Part shown: piece by piece, positions 11,861-23,893 of the stretch
How the letters are laid out: every line of letters starts with the position of its first letter
Numbering within the stretch: position 1 is the stretch's first letter
Assembly (NCBI GenBank): GCA_029747015.1
Contig: JAKOGI010000009.1
Span: 1,027,001-1,091,000, forward strand
DNA: 64,000 nucleotides
Reading direction: 5' to 3'
Source: Carnegiea gigantea
Lineage: Eukaryota > Streptophyta > Magnoliopsida > Caryophyllales > Cactaceae
The notes under the pieces: model-generated
Seen by the model: the letters and a program-made list of their open reading frames with translations, nothing else
What the model was told of the DNA's origin: nothing
Databases searched by the model: none
Program-made: the position numbers and the translations under genes

Positions 11861-14800
11861 TGTAACGCCCCGGAATTTTGTTACTTATTTGAATTATGTG
11901 CAATATATAAATTATGTGTATATTGTACGCATTTCATTTTAGGCACATGTGTGTTCGATGTTATAATTATGTTTAGTGTTTGAAAAAAAAAAAGAAAATG
12001 AAAAGTTGAGTCAAAATTAGTGGCTTGACCAAAAAAAAGGGAAAAGAAAAAGAAAAGGGGGTGGGGATATTTTTTATCACGTGAAGGGGGGGCTTCACTA
12101 CTCTCCCATTCTTTTTCTTTCCCCAACCCACACAAACACAAACACATACAGAGAAGAGAAGAAGAAAAGAAGAAGAAGAGAGGAAGAAGAAGAAGAAGGA
12201 GAAGAAGGAGGAGGAGGAGATTAAAGTTTTTGATTTTAAAATCAGTTAAGGTGAGTAATTCTTGTCTTCCTCAACCTAAAATTTGGTTAGGGCAAGATGA
12301 ATTTGTTGATTTATGCTTGAATTTGAGAAATCAATTGAGGATTGAAGTTATGAATTTGATGTTTTAGGGTTTAGTAGATTAGAACCTTAAATTCATTTAT
12401 TAGAAACTCACCACTTTGAGTTGTATGTTTAATTGCGATTTTTGGATTGATTGGGTGTTGTGGATTGATGGGTATGTTGTGAATTCATCCAAACATATAT
12501 TAAACTATGGATTTTTGGATTGATTGCTTATATTTGGTTGAACAATATGGTAGAAAAATATAAGGGGAATTTTTAGATTTTCAGATATGGTGATACTTTT
12601 CGAATTTCTGGGAATTATTGGCTTGTTGGAAAATTCTGAAATTTTTACTGTAGATTACCCATGATATGAGTCAACTTTCTATAAATTTGCATGATTTTGT
12701 AGTTTATAAGTTATGAATTTTTGAGTGAAACTGCCTTGTTGTTGAGTGCAGAAATTCAGATACTATTTGAATTATTGTGAGCTATTAAATTGGATAAAAA
12801 TTATGAAATTTTTACTGTAGAATGATGCTAATGTCTGGAAGTATCCTGAAAAGTTTCATGAATTTTGGATATGTATTTTAGGAGTTACAAATTTTCGATT
12901 TGGACTGCTCTGTTTTGGTTTTTGATTTTAGTTGCTGTTTTAATTTTGTTTTGAAGGATTTGCTTGAGGAAAAATTATCAAAATATTACTGTAGATTCCT
13001 CATGGTATTTGGTGTTTGCTGGTAAATTTTTGTGAATTTTGGTGGTGTATGCTAAAAGTTATGAATTTTTGAGTTTAATTCGCAGATTTTTGATTATTTT
13101 GGCTGACTATTCGAATTTCTGGGCATGATGAGCCTGGAGAAAAATCATGAAATTTATATGTTCGAATCTATATGTTATTTGTCAATTTCCTGCAAAGTTT
13201 GGTGAAGATTGGATGTGTATACAGTGAGTTATGAATTTTTGAGTTAAAGTATCTTGTTTAGTGTAATTATGGATTATTTGTATGTTTAATCCGTAAATTA
13301 GATATGAAAAGGCCATTGTTGAGCTTCCTAGGAATTCTGATTGTGTGATGAAGTATGGGAAACTTGTGAAATTATTTTGGATAGAGTTATGCCCTGTTTC
13401 GACTATGTTTTGTTAAAAGTTAAGAAATTAAGTTTCTTTGAAAATAAAAATGTGATTATATGGATTATACGATTTTAATAAGCTGTGTTTTTGGAGAAAG
13501 AGGTTCATGTCTTGTCTGAGGCTATTACAGAGCGTTCTAGAGCTATGACCATAGAAATAGTTGTCTTTGTGTTTGGAGCTATGTGAGTCGTTGGTTGGTA
13601 CCTTGAGTGGGCACTGCCCGATCCGCCAATTGACTCTTCAGTTTGTGTTATATGGGAGCTGTATGGGTCCTTGGTACTCCAGGATGTGAATGTGACTCAT
13701 CAATTTGTGATTTGAGGACCTCTACGTACTCTAGAACATTGGGTCCCTGGTTGGTACCTTGAGTGGGCATCGCCCGATCCACCGGGATGTGTTTGTGACC
13801 CTTGTGTTTGTGATAGTTCTTTGTGTGGGCCATGAGTTAATTTCTCCTAAACTAAAAGTTTTGCATTCAGTTAAGAATATGTGATGTGTTGTGAAATTGG
13901 TTTTGGCTTGGATTTGGACTTTGAATATGTTATGGAATTAGTTCGGCTTGAATTTGGATTTTGGATATGCTATGAAATTGGGTTTCATTTGGATTTGAAA
14001 TTTGGTTAAGTTATGGAATCAATTTTGATCTTAGTTTTGGATTTTGGATTTGATTTTGGATTTGAAGATTCATTCAAAATATCTATGAGCTTGTGATTGA
14101 CTCTGAAATGCATATGTGATTAATAAGTATGTTGTAAGATACATATTATGTGTTTATGTGAACTTTTATGATAAAGTCGCTTTGATGCATGTGTTAAGTA
14201 TGGTTACAGGCAGGCTGTTAGGTTGCTTAGCAGACTTAGCTTTCTTTTGGGCTCCAGTGAGGACTATGAGCTCAAAGGACATGATTAGTACGGGACAATC
14301 ATGGTTAGCTTAGTGAATGGACTAACAGCAGAGTTTGTTTAGAGATTTAAGTGAAAACAAGAGTCCTTGAATCGTACCTGGTATGGGACAAGTACGACTA
14401 AACTACTCTAATTGCCCGTTCCATGACATAAATATGTTGTGCGTATTTGTGATATTTGTGAACATATTAGATACGGAAGGTATGAGTTTATTTTGATTCT
14501 TGAAGTATATGAATGTTCTTATGTCACCTTCTACATGCCATATGATTTGTTCTATCTATATGTCATGCGATACCTGTACTGTGTGATTATGCATTAACAA
14601 GTTAATGTGTAACGTGTAACAACGGGGAAGGTAAGGGTTATTCACTGGGATCGGAGAGCTCATGACCTCACCATTTTTCAGGTTTGGAAGCAAAAAGAAA
14701 AAAAGAGATCGTAAGGGCATTAAGAAAGCTAGCCGGTTGTGAAACACTTTTGAAGAGCCGAGTTGGGAATGCAGGCCTCGTTCTATATTTATGCTATGGT

Positions 14801-15059
14801 TATGTTTAATAACTACAGCTTTGATTGCATTTTTGGGGATTACATATGTGTAAGAACATTATGGATACGGTTTAAGGTTGGATGTAATGCATGTTTTATA
14901 TTGACCCTCCCGAACTTTAGTTAGATTTAGCTAAGAGCTTCTGCTACTATCGCCTATGAACAGGTTAAGTATGGTTAAGAAGTTTAAATAGCCTTGTGGA
15001 TATTCCTTCTAGAACTTTCACGGTGGTGACACACCTGCCTCTTCGGGCGGGGCGTTACA
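11861..15059 (+). repeat. 5' LTR, 3199 bp
   Basis: TG...CA bordered. It contains a purine-rich GAA/GAG tract near 12150-12220, a tandem series of degenerate units around 12615-13260, and an internal duplication of GGTTGGTACCTTGAGTGGGC at 13593 and 13751. Small ORFs here are without evident meaning. Confidence 0.93.
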
Positions 15060-15063
15060 GAAG

Positions 15064-15075
15064 TGGTATCAGAGC
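15064..15075 (+). other. Primer-binding site
   Basis: TGGTATCAGAGC begins four bases after the 5' LTR end and matches the usual site for initiator methionine tRNA in plant LTR elements. Confidence 0.92.
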
Positions 15076-15267
15076 AATAATCCTGCGACCTTTGACCTAT
15101 AGGGTTTGTGTGCGCATGTGATTGATTATCTATTTGATGGTATGTATCTATGTGATTCTGTGCCTTAGGTGTGCTCTACGTGACTTGAGTTGCAATGTTA
15201 ATTTGTGTGACATGAAAATTGCGATTAGAAATTTGTGATGGTAAGTTTCAAGGACGAAACTTATTTT

Positions 15268-15279
15268 AAGAGGGGAAGG
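15268..15279 (+). other. Polypurine tract
   Basis: AAGAGGGGAAGG directly precedes the 3' LTR and would prime plus-strand synthesis. Confidence 0.85.
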
Positions 15280-15280
15280 T

Positions 15281-18200
15281 TGTAACGCCCCAGAATTTTG
15301 TTACTTATTTGAATTATGTGCAATATATAAATTATGTGTATATTGTATGCATTTCATTTTAGGCACATGTATGTTCGATGTTATTATTATGTTTAGTGTT
15401 TGGAAAAAAAAAAAAAGAAAATGGAAAGATGAGTCAAAATTAGTGGCTTGACCAAAAAAAAGGGGGAAAGAAAAAGAAAAGGGGGTGGGGATATTTTTTA
15501 TCACGTGAAGGGGGGGCTTCACTACTCTCCCATTCTTTTTCTTTCCCCAACCCACACAAACACAAACACATACAGAGAAGAGAAGAAGAAAAGAAGAAGA
15601 AGAGAGGAAGAAGAAGAAGAAGGAGAAGAAGGAGGAGGAGGAGATTAAAGTTTTTGATTTTAAAATCAGTTAAGGTGAGTAATTCTTGTCTTCCTCAACC
15701 TAAAATTTGGTTAGGGCAAGATGAATTTGTTGATTTATGCTTGAATTTGAGAAATCAATTGAGGATTGAAGTTATGAATTTGATGTTTTAGGGTTTAGTA
15801 GATTAGAACCTTAAATTCATTTATTAGAAACTCACCACTTTGAGTTGTATGTTTAATTGCGATTTTTGGATTGATTGGGTGTTGTGGATTGATGGGTATG
15901 TTGTGAATTCATCCAAACATATATTAAACTATGGATTTTTGGATTGATTGCTTGTATTTGGTTGAACAATATGATAGAAAAATATAGGGGGAATTTTTAG
16001 ATTTTCAGATATGGTGATACTTTTCGAATTTTTGGGAATTATTGGCTTGTTGGAAAATTCTGAAATTTTACTGTAGATTACCCATGATATGAGTCAACTT
16101 TCTATAAATTTTCATGATTTTTAGATGTGTAGTTTATAAGTTATGAATTTTTGAGTGAAACTGCCTTGTTGTTGAGTGCAGAAATTCAGATACTATTTGA
16201 ATTATTGTGAGCTATTAAATTGGATAAAAATTATGAAATTTTTACTGTAGAATAATGCTAATGTCTGGAAGTATCCTGAAAAGTTTCATGAATTTTGGAT
16301 GTGTATTTTAGGAGTTACAAATTTTCGATTTGGACTGCTCTGTTTTGGTCTTTGATTTTAGTTACTGTTTTAATTTTGTTTTGAAGGATTTGCTTGGGGA
16401 AAAATTATCAAAATATTACTGTAGATTTCTCATGGTTTTTGGTGTTTTCTGGTAAATTGTTGTGAATTTTGGTGGTGTATGGTAAAAGTTATGAATTTTT
16501 GAGTTTAATTCGCAGATTTTTGATTATTTTGGCTGACTGTTCGAATTTGTGGGCATGATGAGCGTGGAGAAAAATCATGAAATTTATATGTTAAAATCTA
16601 TATATTATTTGTCAATTTCCTGCAAAGTTTGGTGAATATTGGATGTGTATGCTGTGAGTTATGAATTTTTGAGTTAGAGTATCTTGTTTAGTGTAATTAT
16701 GGATTATTTATATATTTAATCCGTAAATTAGATATGAAAAGGCCATTGTTGAGCTTTCTAGGAATTCTGATTGTGTGATGAAGTATGGGAAACTTGTGAA
16801 ATTATTTTGGGTAGAGTTATGCCCTGTTTCGACTATGTTTTGTTAAAAGTTGAGAAATTAAGCTTCTTTGAAAATAAAAATATGATTATATAGATTATAC
16901 GATTTTAATAAGTTGTGTTTTTGGGGAAAGAGATTCATGTCTTGTCTGAGTCTATTACAGAGCGTTCTAGAGCTATGACCATAGAAGTAGTTGTCTTTGT
17001 GTTTGGAGCTATGTGAGTCGTTGGTTGGTACCTTGAGTGGGCACTGTCCGGTCCGTCAATTGACTCTTCAGTTTGTGTTATGTGAGAGTTGTATGGGTCC
17101 CTGGTACTCCAAGATGTGAATGTGACTCATTAGTTTGTGATTTGAGGACCTCTACGTACTCTAGAGCAGTGGGTCCCTGGTTGGTGCCTTCAGTGGGCAT
17201 CGCCCGGTCTACCAGGATGTGTTTGTGACCCTTGTGTTTGTGATAGTTCTTTGTGTGGGCTATGAGTTGATTTCCCCTAAACTAAAAGTTTTGCATTCAG
17301 TTAAGGATATGTGATGTGTTGTGAAATTGGTTTTGGCTTGGATTTGGACTTTGAATATGTTATGGAATTAGTTCGGCTTGAATTTGGATTTTGGATATGC
17401 TATGGAATTGGATTTCATTTGGATTTGAAATTTGGTTAAGTTATGGAATCAATTTTGAACTTAGTTTTGGATTTTGGATTTGAAGGTTCATTCAAAATAT
17501 CTATAAGCTTGTGATTGACTCTGAAATGCATATGTGATTAATAAGTATGTTGTAAGATACATATTATATGTTTATGTGAACTTTTGTGATAAAGTTGCTT
17601 TGATGTATGTGCTAAGTATGATTGTGGGCGGGCCGTTAGGTTGCTTAGCAGATTTAGCTTTCTTTTGGGCTCCAGTGACGATTATGAGCCCAACGGATAT
17701 GATTGGTATGGGATAATCATGATTAGTTTAGTGAATGGACTAATAGCAGAGTTTATTTAGGAACTTAAGTGAAAACAAGAGTCCTTGAATCATATCTGGT
17801 ATGGGATAAGTACGACTAAACTACTCTAATTGTCCGTTCTATGACATAAATATGTTGTGCGTATTTGTGATATTTGTGAACATATTAGATACGGAAGGTA
17901 TGAGTCTATTTTGATTCTTGAAGTATATGAATGTTCTTATGTCACCTTCTACATGCCATATGATATGTTCTGTCTGTATATCATGCGATAACTGTACTGA
18001 GTGATTATGTATTAACCAGTTAATGTGTAAAGTGTAACAACGGGAAAGGTAAGGGTTATTCACTAGGCTCGGGGAGCTCATGACCTCACCATTTTTCAGG
18101 TTTGGAGGCAAAAAGAAAAAAAGAGATTGTAAGGGCATTAAGAAAGTTAGCCGGTTGTGAAACACTTTTGAAGAGTCAAGTTGGGAATGCAGGCCTCGTT

Positions 18201-18477
18201 CTATATTTATGCTATGGTTATGTTTAGTAACTACAGCTTTGATTGTATTTTTGGGGATTACATATGTGTAAGAACATTATGGATACGGTTTAGGGCTGGA
18301 TGTAATGCATGTTTTATATTGACCCTCCCGAACTTTAGTAAGATTTGGCTAAGAGTTTCCGCTGCTATCGCCTATGTACAGGTTAAGTATGGTTAAGAAG
18401 TTTAAATAGCTTTGTGGATGTTTCTTCTGGGACTTCCACGGCAGTGATGCGCTTGCCCCTTCGGGCAGGGCGTTACA
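15281..18477 (+). repeat. 3' LTR, 3197 bp
   Basis: Near-copy of the 5' LTR with scattered substitutions and small indels (for example GTACGC versus GTATGC near the start). The similarity points to a fairly recent, but not brand-new, insertion. Confidence 0.93.
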
Positions 18478-18482
18478 GAGGC

Positions 18483-19735
18483 TGTTGATATTGATTATCT
18501 TGTTAGAATTTTGTGTAATCCTACTTGTGTTTAAAAGGTAAAGGTGCATTCGTAAGCTATACAATATATTTAATGAGCAACACAATATTAGTAAGAAATA
18601 TTTATATTATCTTTTATTATGACATAAGCGCATTCGTATTATACATATTTAGTTTGTATAATATAAATATAGTCCAACTCACTAAAAGTATGCCATAACT
18701 CACTAAATATAAATCATAACTCACTAAAAGACGAATGTATCATGCCTTAGAATATGAACAAAAAAGTATATGTGCTAACAAAAATTGTTTGTTCACTCAT
18801 TTTTTATTATGAATGATTAGTATTCTACGCTAAATCATATTGGTCACAAAATACATTTTATAGCTCATCAAATATCTATCATAACTCACTAAATAAATAG
18901 CATAGCTCACTAAAAGGAATAGCATAGATAGCCAGTAAATAATATTGTGAAGTTTTTAGGTTATGTTACAGCTCAATTATTTTTTATTATGTCATAAAGG
19001 TATTTGTATTATATTTTGTAAGTATCATAGAAATGTAGTGAATTAATTAAATATAATCCAACTCACTAAATATATGTCATAGCTCACTAAATATATGCCA
19101 TAGCTCACTAAATATATGTCATAACTCACTAAAAAAATATAGACAACTAGAATATAGTTTAGTGAGTTTCAGATGTCCAATAATACTTTTTTTTAGTACA
19201 ATAACACATTTTAATAAGGTACATAGTATTTTTACTAAATGAAACCTAGGATACATAAGATGCATTGGTTTGATATATCCGCTTACTAAAAATATGTATT
19301 AATTCACTAAAACTGTATCTCAACTTACTAAGTATTGTAGTGAGCTATACATTTTTAGTGAGCTGAAATTCGATTGTACAATTGGTTCTGTACAACTGAT
19401 TTATGATATACTAACTCAGTAAATAAATATCATAGCTCACTAAAAAAAATATAGACAGTTAGAATATAGTTAGTGAGTTTTAGATTCACAATAACACTTT
19501 TTTAGTACAATAGCACATTTAATAAGTTATATAGGATTTTTACTAAGTGAAACTTGGGTACATAAGATACATTAGTTTCGGTATATTTGCTCACTAAAAA
19601 TACATATTAGCTCACTAAAACTGTATCTCAGCTCACTAAAATATTTTAGTGAGCGAAACTGGATGCACAGCAGCATATTTTAGTGAGCTATAGGGTATTT
19701 TTAGTGAGCCGAAATCCGACGGTTTTCTTTGTATT
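18483..19735. repeat. CTCACTAAA motif array, right part, with inverted copies
   Basis: More than a dozen copies of RCTCACTAAA or close variants (18676, 18697, 18718, 18904, 19081, 19105, 19129, 19435, 19590, 19611, 19633). Inverted TTTAGTGAG copies lie near 19150, 19352, 19469, 19651, 19680 and 19700. Two tandem units of about 300 bp (roughly 19125-19430 and 19430-19735) share the series from TAGTACAATA through ACTGTATCTCA. No ORF. It continues the array at 11228-11860 beyond the LTR element. Confidence 0.72.
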
Positions 19736-20306
19736 TTGTACGTGGGGGCAATTTGTGGGCCTGGTTGTATAATTGTATTTGTACAACCGGGTGAACGATA
19801 TACCAACTGGTTGAAAAGCCAAGTGAAAAAAATAAGAGCATTCTCAATATATGTTCATTTTTCGGAGCAAGAAATGAGAGCTCACCTTTTCTCATAAGCT
19901 ATTATCCAAATTTTTTTTATCTTATTTGTCACACATTGACAATGTGAGGATCACCATCTTGGATTGCTAAAGAAAATATTTATTACAAGACTTAATCTAC
20001 AACATAGCTCTTTTTGGAGAAAAAAAGAAAAATAAAACAACCAAATTGGAGAGAAAAAAAAAAACAAGGTGAATCAAGAGGTGGATCACAGCTTCTGTCT
20101 ACAACACAAGCCAAGGCTCTATCTGGAACCAAAGCCAAGACAGATGGATCATGCCATGCAATGATGTGATCCAAGCGATGATGGAATGTGGGTGCCCTTG
20201 CTGGATCATGATCCTCATGCTGGCATATTCTAGAGATACAGGTGCTTGGCTGCTAGCTACAAGATCACTGGACAATAATAGGTTCATGAAACATCAAAAA
20301 TTCTAT
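19736..20306. other. Spacer, nothing recognised
   Basis: No gene or element identified. A short stem TTGTATAATTGTATTTGTACAAC near 19765 is palindromic. Confidence 0.5.
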
Positions 20307-20460
20307 GGTACATACCCATATACCTAACTATGTACACACCTAGCTATATAAGAGGGTGTGTACCATGCTAGAATACATACGTTTATATTTAAGAATTTTA
20401 AAACACAGTACACACCCTCTTATATAGAAGTGCACATAGCTAGGTACATGAGTATGTACT
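20307..20460. mobile_element. Foldback element
   Basis: A 154-bp sequence that folds back on itself. The inner arms CTATATAAGAGGGTGTGTAC (from 20343) and GTACACACCCTCTTATATAG (from about 20408) are exactly complementary. The arms extend outwards with mismatches to GGTACATACC at the left and GGTACATGAGTATGTACT at the right. Flanking CTAT occurs at both sides. It is probably a MITE; the long hairpin could also produce small RNA. Confidence 0.7.
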
Positions 20461-20647
20461 ATAAAATTATCGGTGAAACATTTCAATCTAACACTAAATG
20501 TTGACATGGGATTTGAGTGTAAAATACAATACATCAAAATATCAAAGAAACTCTCAACACTGATTATTCAGATTCCAATGACTACTATTATGTATTATAC
20601 ACTGATTATTCAGATTTCAGTGACAGCTTTTGCTTACCACTGTCAAA

Positions 20648-20786
20648 CCACTTATTTTTCTTAAGTAAGGTATTAAATTTGAATCTTGTGAATGGAGAAA
20701 ATCTGTGATGGAAGAGTTCTACCCCTTATTGTGTCAATAGTCACTCGATTCCAGTGAAATGGAGGATCCAATGGTCCAAAAAAAAA
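20648..20786 (+). mobile_element. SINE copy B, 5'-truncated or diverged
   Basis: Shares ATCTGTGATGGAAGAGTTCT, ACCCCTTATT and AAATGGAGGATCCAA with the SINE at 28208-28360, and ends in A(9) at 20778-20786. The 5' box A is not clear. The limits are approximate. Confidence 0.7.
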
Positions 20787-20869
20787 CTTATTATTTTTAA
20801 GGGACTCTCACAATTTTTTACTAATAATTTGTTATCCTTACAATTTTAACAATATCCCTACAAGCTGTT

Positions 20870-21506
20870 ACTTTATCGTGCTAATGGGACGGGTACAGGA
20901 AGGGTTTAGCCGTACCCTTACTCATATCTATTTTTAAAATCAATACCCATACTCATATCTATATTCATCGGGTGTTGTAAAGTTATACCAATACCCACTG
21001 GGTATAACGGGTGTGCGGATGTTATTCGGGTATATATAGACAAAAGAATTAAATCTATTTTGTACCTATATTCGACATGAAATAGCCAATATCTCATATT
21101 AACACCAAGTTTCTAACAACATATCATATTATGTCAAATACAACTAAAAGTTTGCCAATCAAAGTAATAAATTAGCACTTGACAATTACAGTTTTGAGCA
21201 AAATATCTCACCGAAATCTTAAATACCATACAATTTAAAGCAACTAGCAAAATATCCAGGTGAAAGCAACAAATTAGTACTTTAAAAAAACAGGTACGGT
21301 TTCATATGGGGCAGATATGGGACGGGTATTGATAAAATGGGTATGGGGTGGGTAGGACCTATATCCATACCCTTATCCATATCCATACCTATTTTAACCA
21401 TACCCGCTCCATACTCATTTTTTTTCCATTTTCATCACTTATACCCATACCCATTGGTACGGGTTTTACGAATTTTAAATGGGTATGAATTTTATTGCCA
21501 GCCCTA
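20870..21506. mobile_element. hAT-like non-autonomous element rich in GGGTAYGG
   Basis: The right end reads ATTGCCAGCCCTA, complement of the hAT-like TAGGGCTGGCAAT. The left end near TGCTAATGGGACGGGTAC looks like a decayed counterpart (compare TAGGGATGGCAATGG at 22488). The interior has many (T)ACCCATAC and GGGTATGG words in both orientations. No ORF and no clear target duplication. Confidence 0.5.
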
Positions 21507-22479
21507 CTCCCCTTATCATTAACCCATTTGAATGATTAACCCAAACAACAGCATATATGGTATTATTTAGTTCCTTGACACCCAAACAACAGCATGTATG
21601 GACTAAATTATTGCCTCTTGCAAACGAATTATATATTGATTATCCTTTACTCCTTCAATAATCTTACCAAATTGACATTTTTATTTATTCAACATAAACA
21701 AAACATAATTGACCTTCGTATACAAAATTAACGGTGGACTTGGTCTTTTTTTTATCTTTTATTATTTCACATATTCACCAAGCCCTCTTCTAGAGCAATC
21801 ATGTGAACTAATTGATTCATTTAATCTGTCATTTAATTTATTTAATTTTCTCATTTGGACCTGAAAAATAGATTTAAATCATTTGGGAATTCGTCACCTT
21901 AACTCCCAGTGTCTACCTGGTCTTTGTTGCTTTTTACCAAATTTATTAAATCATAATTAGTAACCTCAAAATTCATTATAATATGATATAAAGATTGATT
22001 ACATATGTTGTATGTGTGATTCATATACTATTGTGAGATGTTATCTCCTATGAGTGACCTTGATACAAAAAGTAAAATAATTTTTTATTGATAAGAATTA
22101 AAAATTATAATTATTGCGGTGACCAGCTCTTAGGAATATGTAATACTATACCCATATAGTGGACTCCTTCCTTTGTCAACCAGCATTTAAGGATTAAATT
22201 TGGAAGTTCAATTTTGATAGTCATCTCATACAACAATACACACACATCATCTTACCTTGTGAGTTTTTTTTTTTTTTTTTTTTTTTTGGTGGGGGGAGGG
22301 GGGTCCATTTGAAAGGATGATGGCAAAGAAGGCTTGAGATGGAAAAAGCAACTTATTGATGATATAGTTTGTCCAAGAAATTTTAGGAAATGTCCAGGAC
22401 ATAAGCAAACCAAACTCACTCAAAGCTTTAATGAAATTGATTAAAATGAATGTGCTATTTTAATTTTGTTTTCACATCC
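21507..22479. other. AT-rich spacer
   Basis: No gene recognised. Contains an oligo(T)/oligo(G) tract at 22265-22303. Confidence 0.5.
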
Positions 22480-22487
22480 CTCTCAAG

Positions 22488-22932
22488 TAGGGATGGCAAT
22501 GGACATGGTCAAGTGAGGTTAGAGTCAGACCTTTTATAAGATGAGTTGGGTCGGGTTATGATCGACCTGTTAACAATTTGGGCCAAGTCCGACCTTTTAT
22601 ATGAATAGATGAGTCGGGTTGGGTCGGATCAGCCCATGATACGACCTGCTTTTGGCTCATTTTAAAATGGAACAAATTTGCACAAAAAAATTGTGTATAA
22701 TAATTATCGTTATGTATAAACCGTTGGTAATAAGCTTAAGTAATTGTAGCATGTAAATTAGTATGGTAAGTAGGTTGAAAAAGTAATTGGTCGCTAAACG
22801 GACGGTTAATGAGCCGGCCCAATCCAACCCATTAAGATGCTTTAGTGAGCCGGCCCATTTTTGACCCGGACCCTATTTTAAATGGACCGACTAGCTTAAC
22901 TCAATAGGTACTCAGTCCGTTGCCTGTCTCTA
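22488..22932. mobile_element. hAT-type non-autonomous transposon
   Basis: A 445-bp element with ends TAGGGATGGCAATGG and the complement of CCGTTGCCTGTCTCTA. It is flanked by an 8-bp direct repeat, CTCTCAAG at 22480-22487 and CTCTCAAC at 22933-22940 (7 of 8 match). An 8-bp duplication and TAGGGRTGGCAA ends are typical of hAT elements. The interior has repeated GGGTCGG words and no ORF. Confidence 0.8.
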
Positions 22933-22940
22933 CTCTCAAC

Positions 22941-23642
22941 TCAGTATCTTTTAGTTAGAATGTCAACAAATTGCATTTGATGGGATTTCCATACGGACCT
23001 GATTTAGATGCTACTACTTCCAACCCCAAATAAACCCCTAAAATAATCACACAAATTGAGATGTCTCTATGCCCTAACTAACCCCTACTCTCTTTATCAA
23101 TCAAGGTTGTTCACACTTTGATTGTGAATATCATTGCATCTTCACCATAAACATAAATTTTTCTAGTACTAACAAAGTCCAAAGAAGAATGTATGCATGC
23201 TTACAATTTAGGTTGTTGGTATTGAATTCAAATATTTTACAAACAAATAATGGATCAGTGCTTAAGATTTACATTGTAATTAATTTGATTTTTGCTTAAA
23301 GGAGTTAGTTGTATAACTTTATTTATTGCCAATTTTGAATGACTTTATATTGAGACAATTTCTTTCAAGATTCAAAAAAGAAAAGGTTGACATACTTCTT
23401 TATTAAAAAAAGGGAGAAAAAAGGGAATGTTTTAGATACTTCATGACTAGTCAAGTAATCATGCTATATTTCTAGTTGCATTTCATTTTTCCACTAGTAA
23501 GCCCAATAAAAAAGATATATCCTGAGGAATAAATTAAAATGATGAGGAATACATTACAGAGGTGTTTTATTTTCCAATTCAAAGGAAAAATATAGGATTA
23601 GAGCAAACGAATTTGATGAAATCTGACAACAGCTTTTATTTA
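22941..23642. other. AT-rich spacer
   Basis: No gene or element identified. Confidence 0.5.
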
Positions 23643-23654
23643 AAAATCCTCCGA

Positions 23655-23881
23655 ATATGTTTTTTTGGATCTTAGATCCTCCATTTCACTGGTGTCGAGC
23701 TACTGTTGGCTCATTCACAAGAGCTCTTCTATCACAAATTTTCTTCATTCACAAGACTCGAAAAGTAGACTAGCTCCAACTTGGAACTTCCATAATAGAT
23801 TTTCTTCATTCAGAAGACTTGAACCTAAGACATTGCGTAAAGGGAACAAGTGTCAAACCACTTAAACCAACCTGTATTGGT
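23655..23881 (-). mobile_element. SINE copy C (tRNA-derived), minus strand
   Basis: On the minus strand it starts CCAATACAGGTTGGTTTAAG. It has a box A (TGGTTTAAGTGG) and a box B (GGTTCAAGTCTT) and ends in an oligo(A) tail (T-run 23661-23666 on plus). A flanking direct repeat AAAATCCTCCGA (23643-23654) versus AAAATCATCCGA (23882-23893) matches at 11 of 12. An internal duplication around TTTTCTTCATTC makes it longer than copy A. Confidence 0.78.
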
Positions 23882-23893
23882 AAAATCATCCGA

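Larger units (their letters stand above)
11861..18477 (+). mobile_element. Non-coding LTR retrotransposon with giant LTRs (Ty3, Tekay/Del-like)
   Basis: The element is 6617 bp, bounded by the direct repeat GAGGC (11856-11860 and 18478-18482), which is a perfect 5-bp target duplication. It comprises an LTR at 11861-15059, an internal part at 15060-15280 and an LTR at 15281-18477. Both LTRs start TGTAACGCCCC and end GGCGTTACA. The internal 221 bp carry a primer-binding site TGGTATCAGAGC (15064-15075, complementary to initiator methionine tRNA) and a polypurine tract AAGAGGGGAAGG (15268-15279). No gag, protease, RT or integrase is present, so it can only move in trans. Long LTRs with this terminus resemble the Tekay/Del chromovirus lineage; that is inference. 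Confidence 0.93.

Noticed and set aside
11881..12147. ORFs repeated at 11881-12147 and 15301-15555
   Set aside because: Equivalent positions of the two LTRs; low-complexity lysine/phenylalanine content and no retroelement protein motif.
14116..14313. ORF repeated at 14116-14313 and 17534-17716
   Set aside because: Same LTR position in both copies, diverging at the end; no domain; LTR sequence rather than a gene.
11250..19735. CRISPR-like array (regular CTCACTAAA repeats)
   Set aside because: This is a plant nuclear genome; the motif is short, irregularly spaced and in both orientations, with no leader or cas genes.
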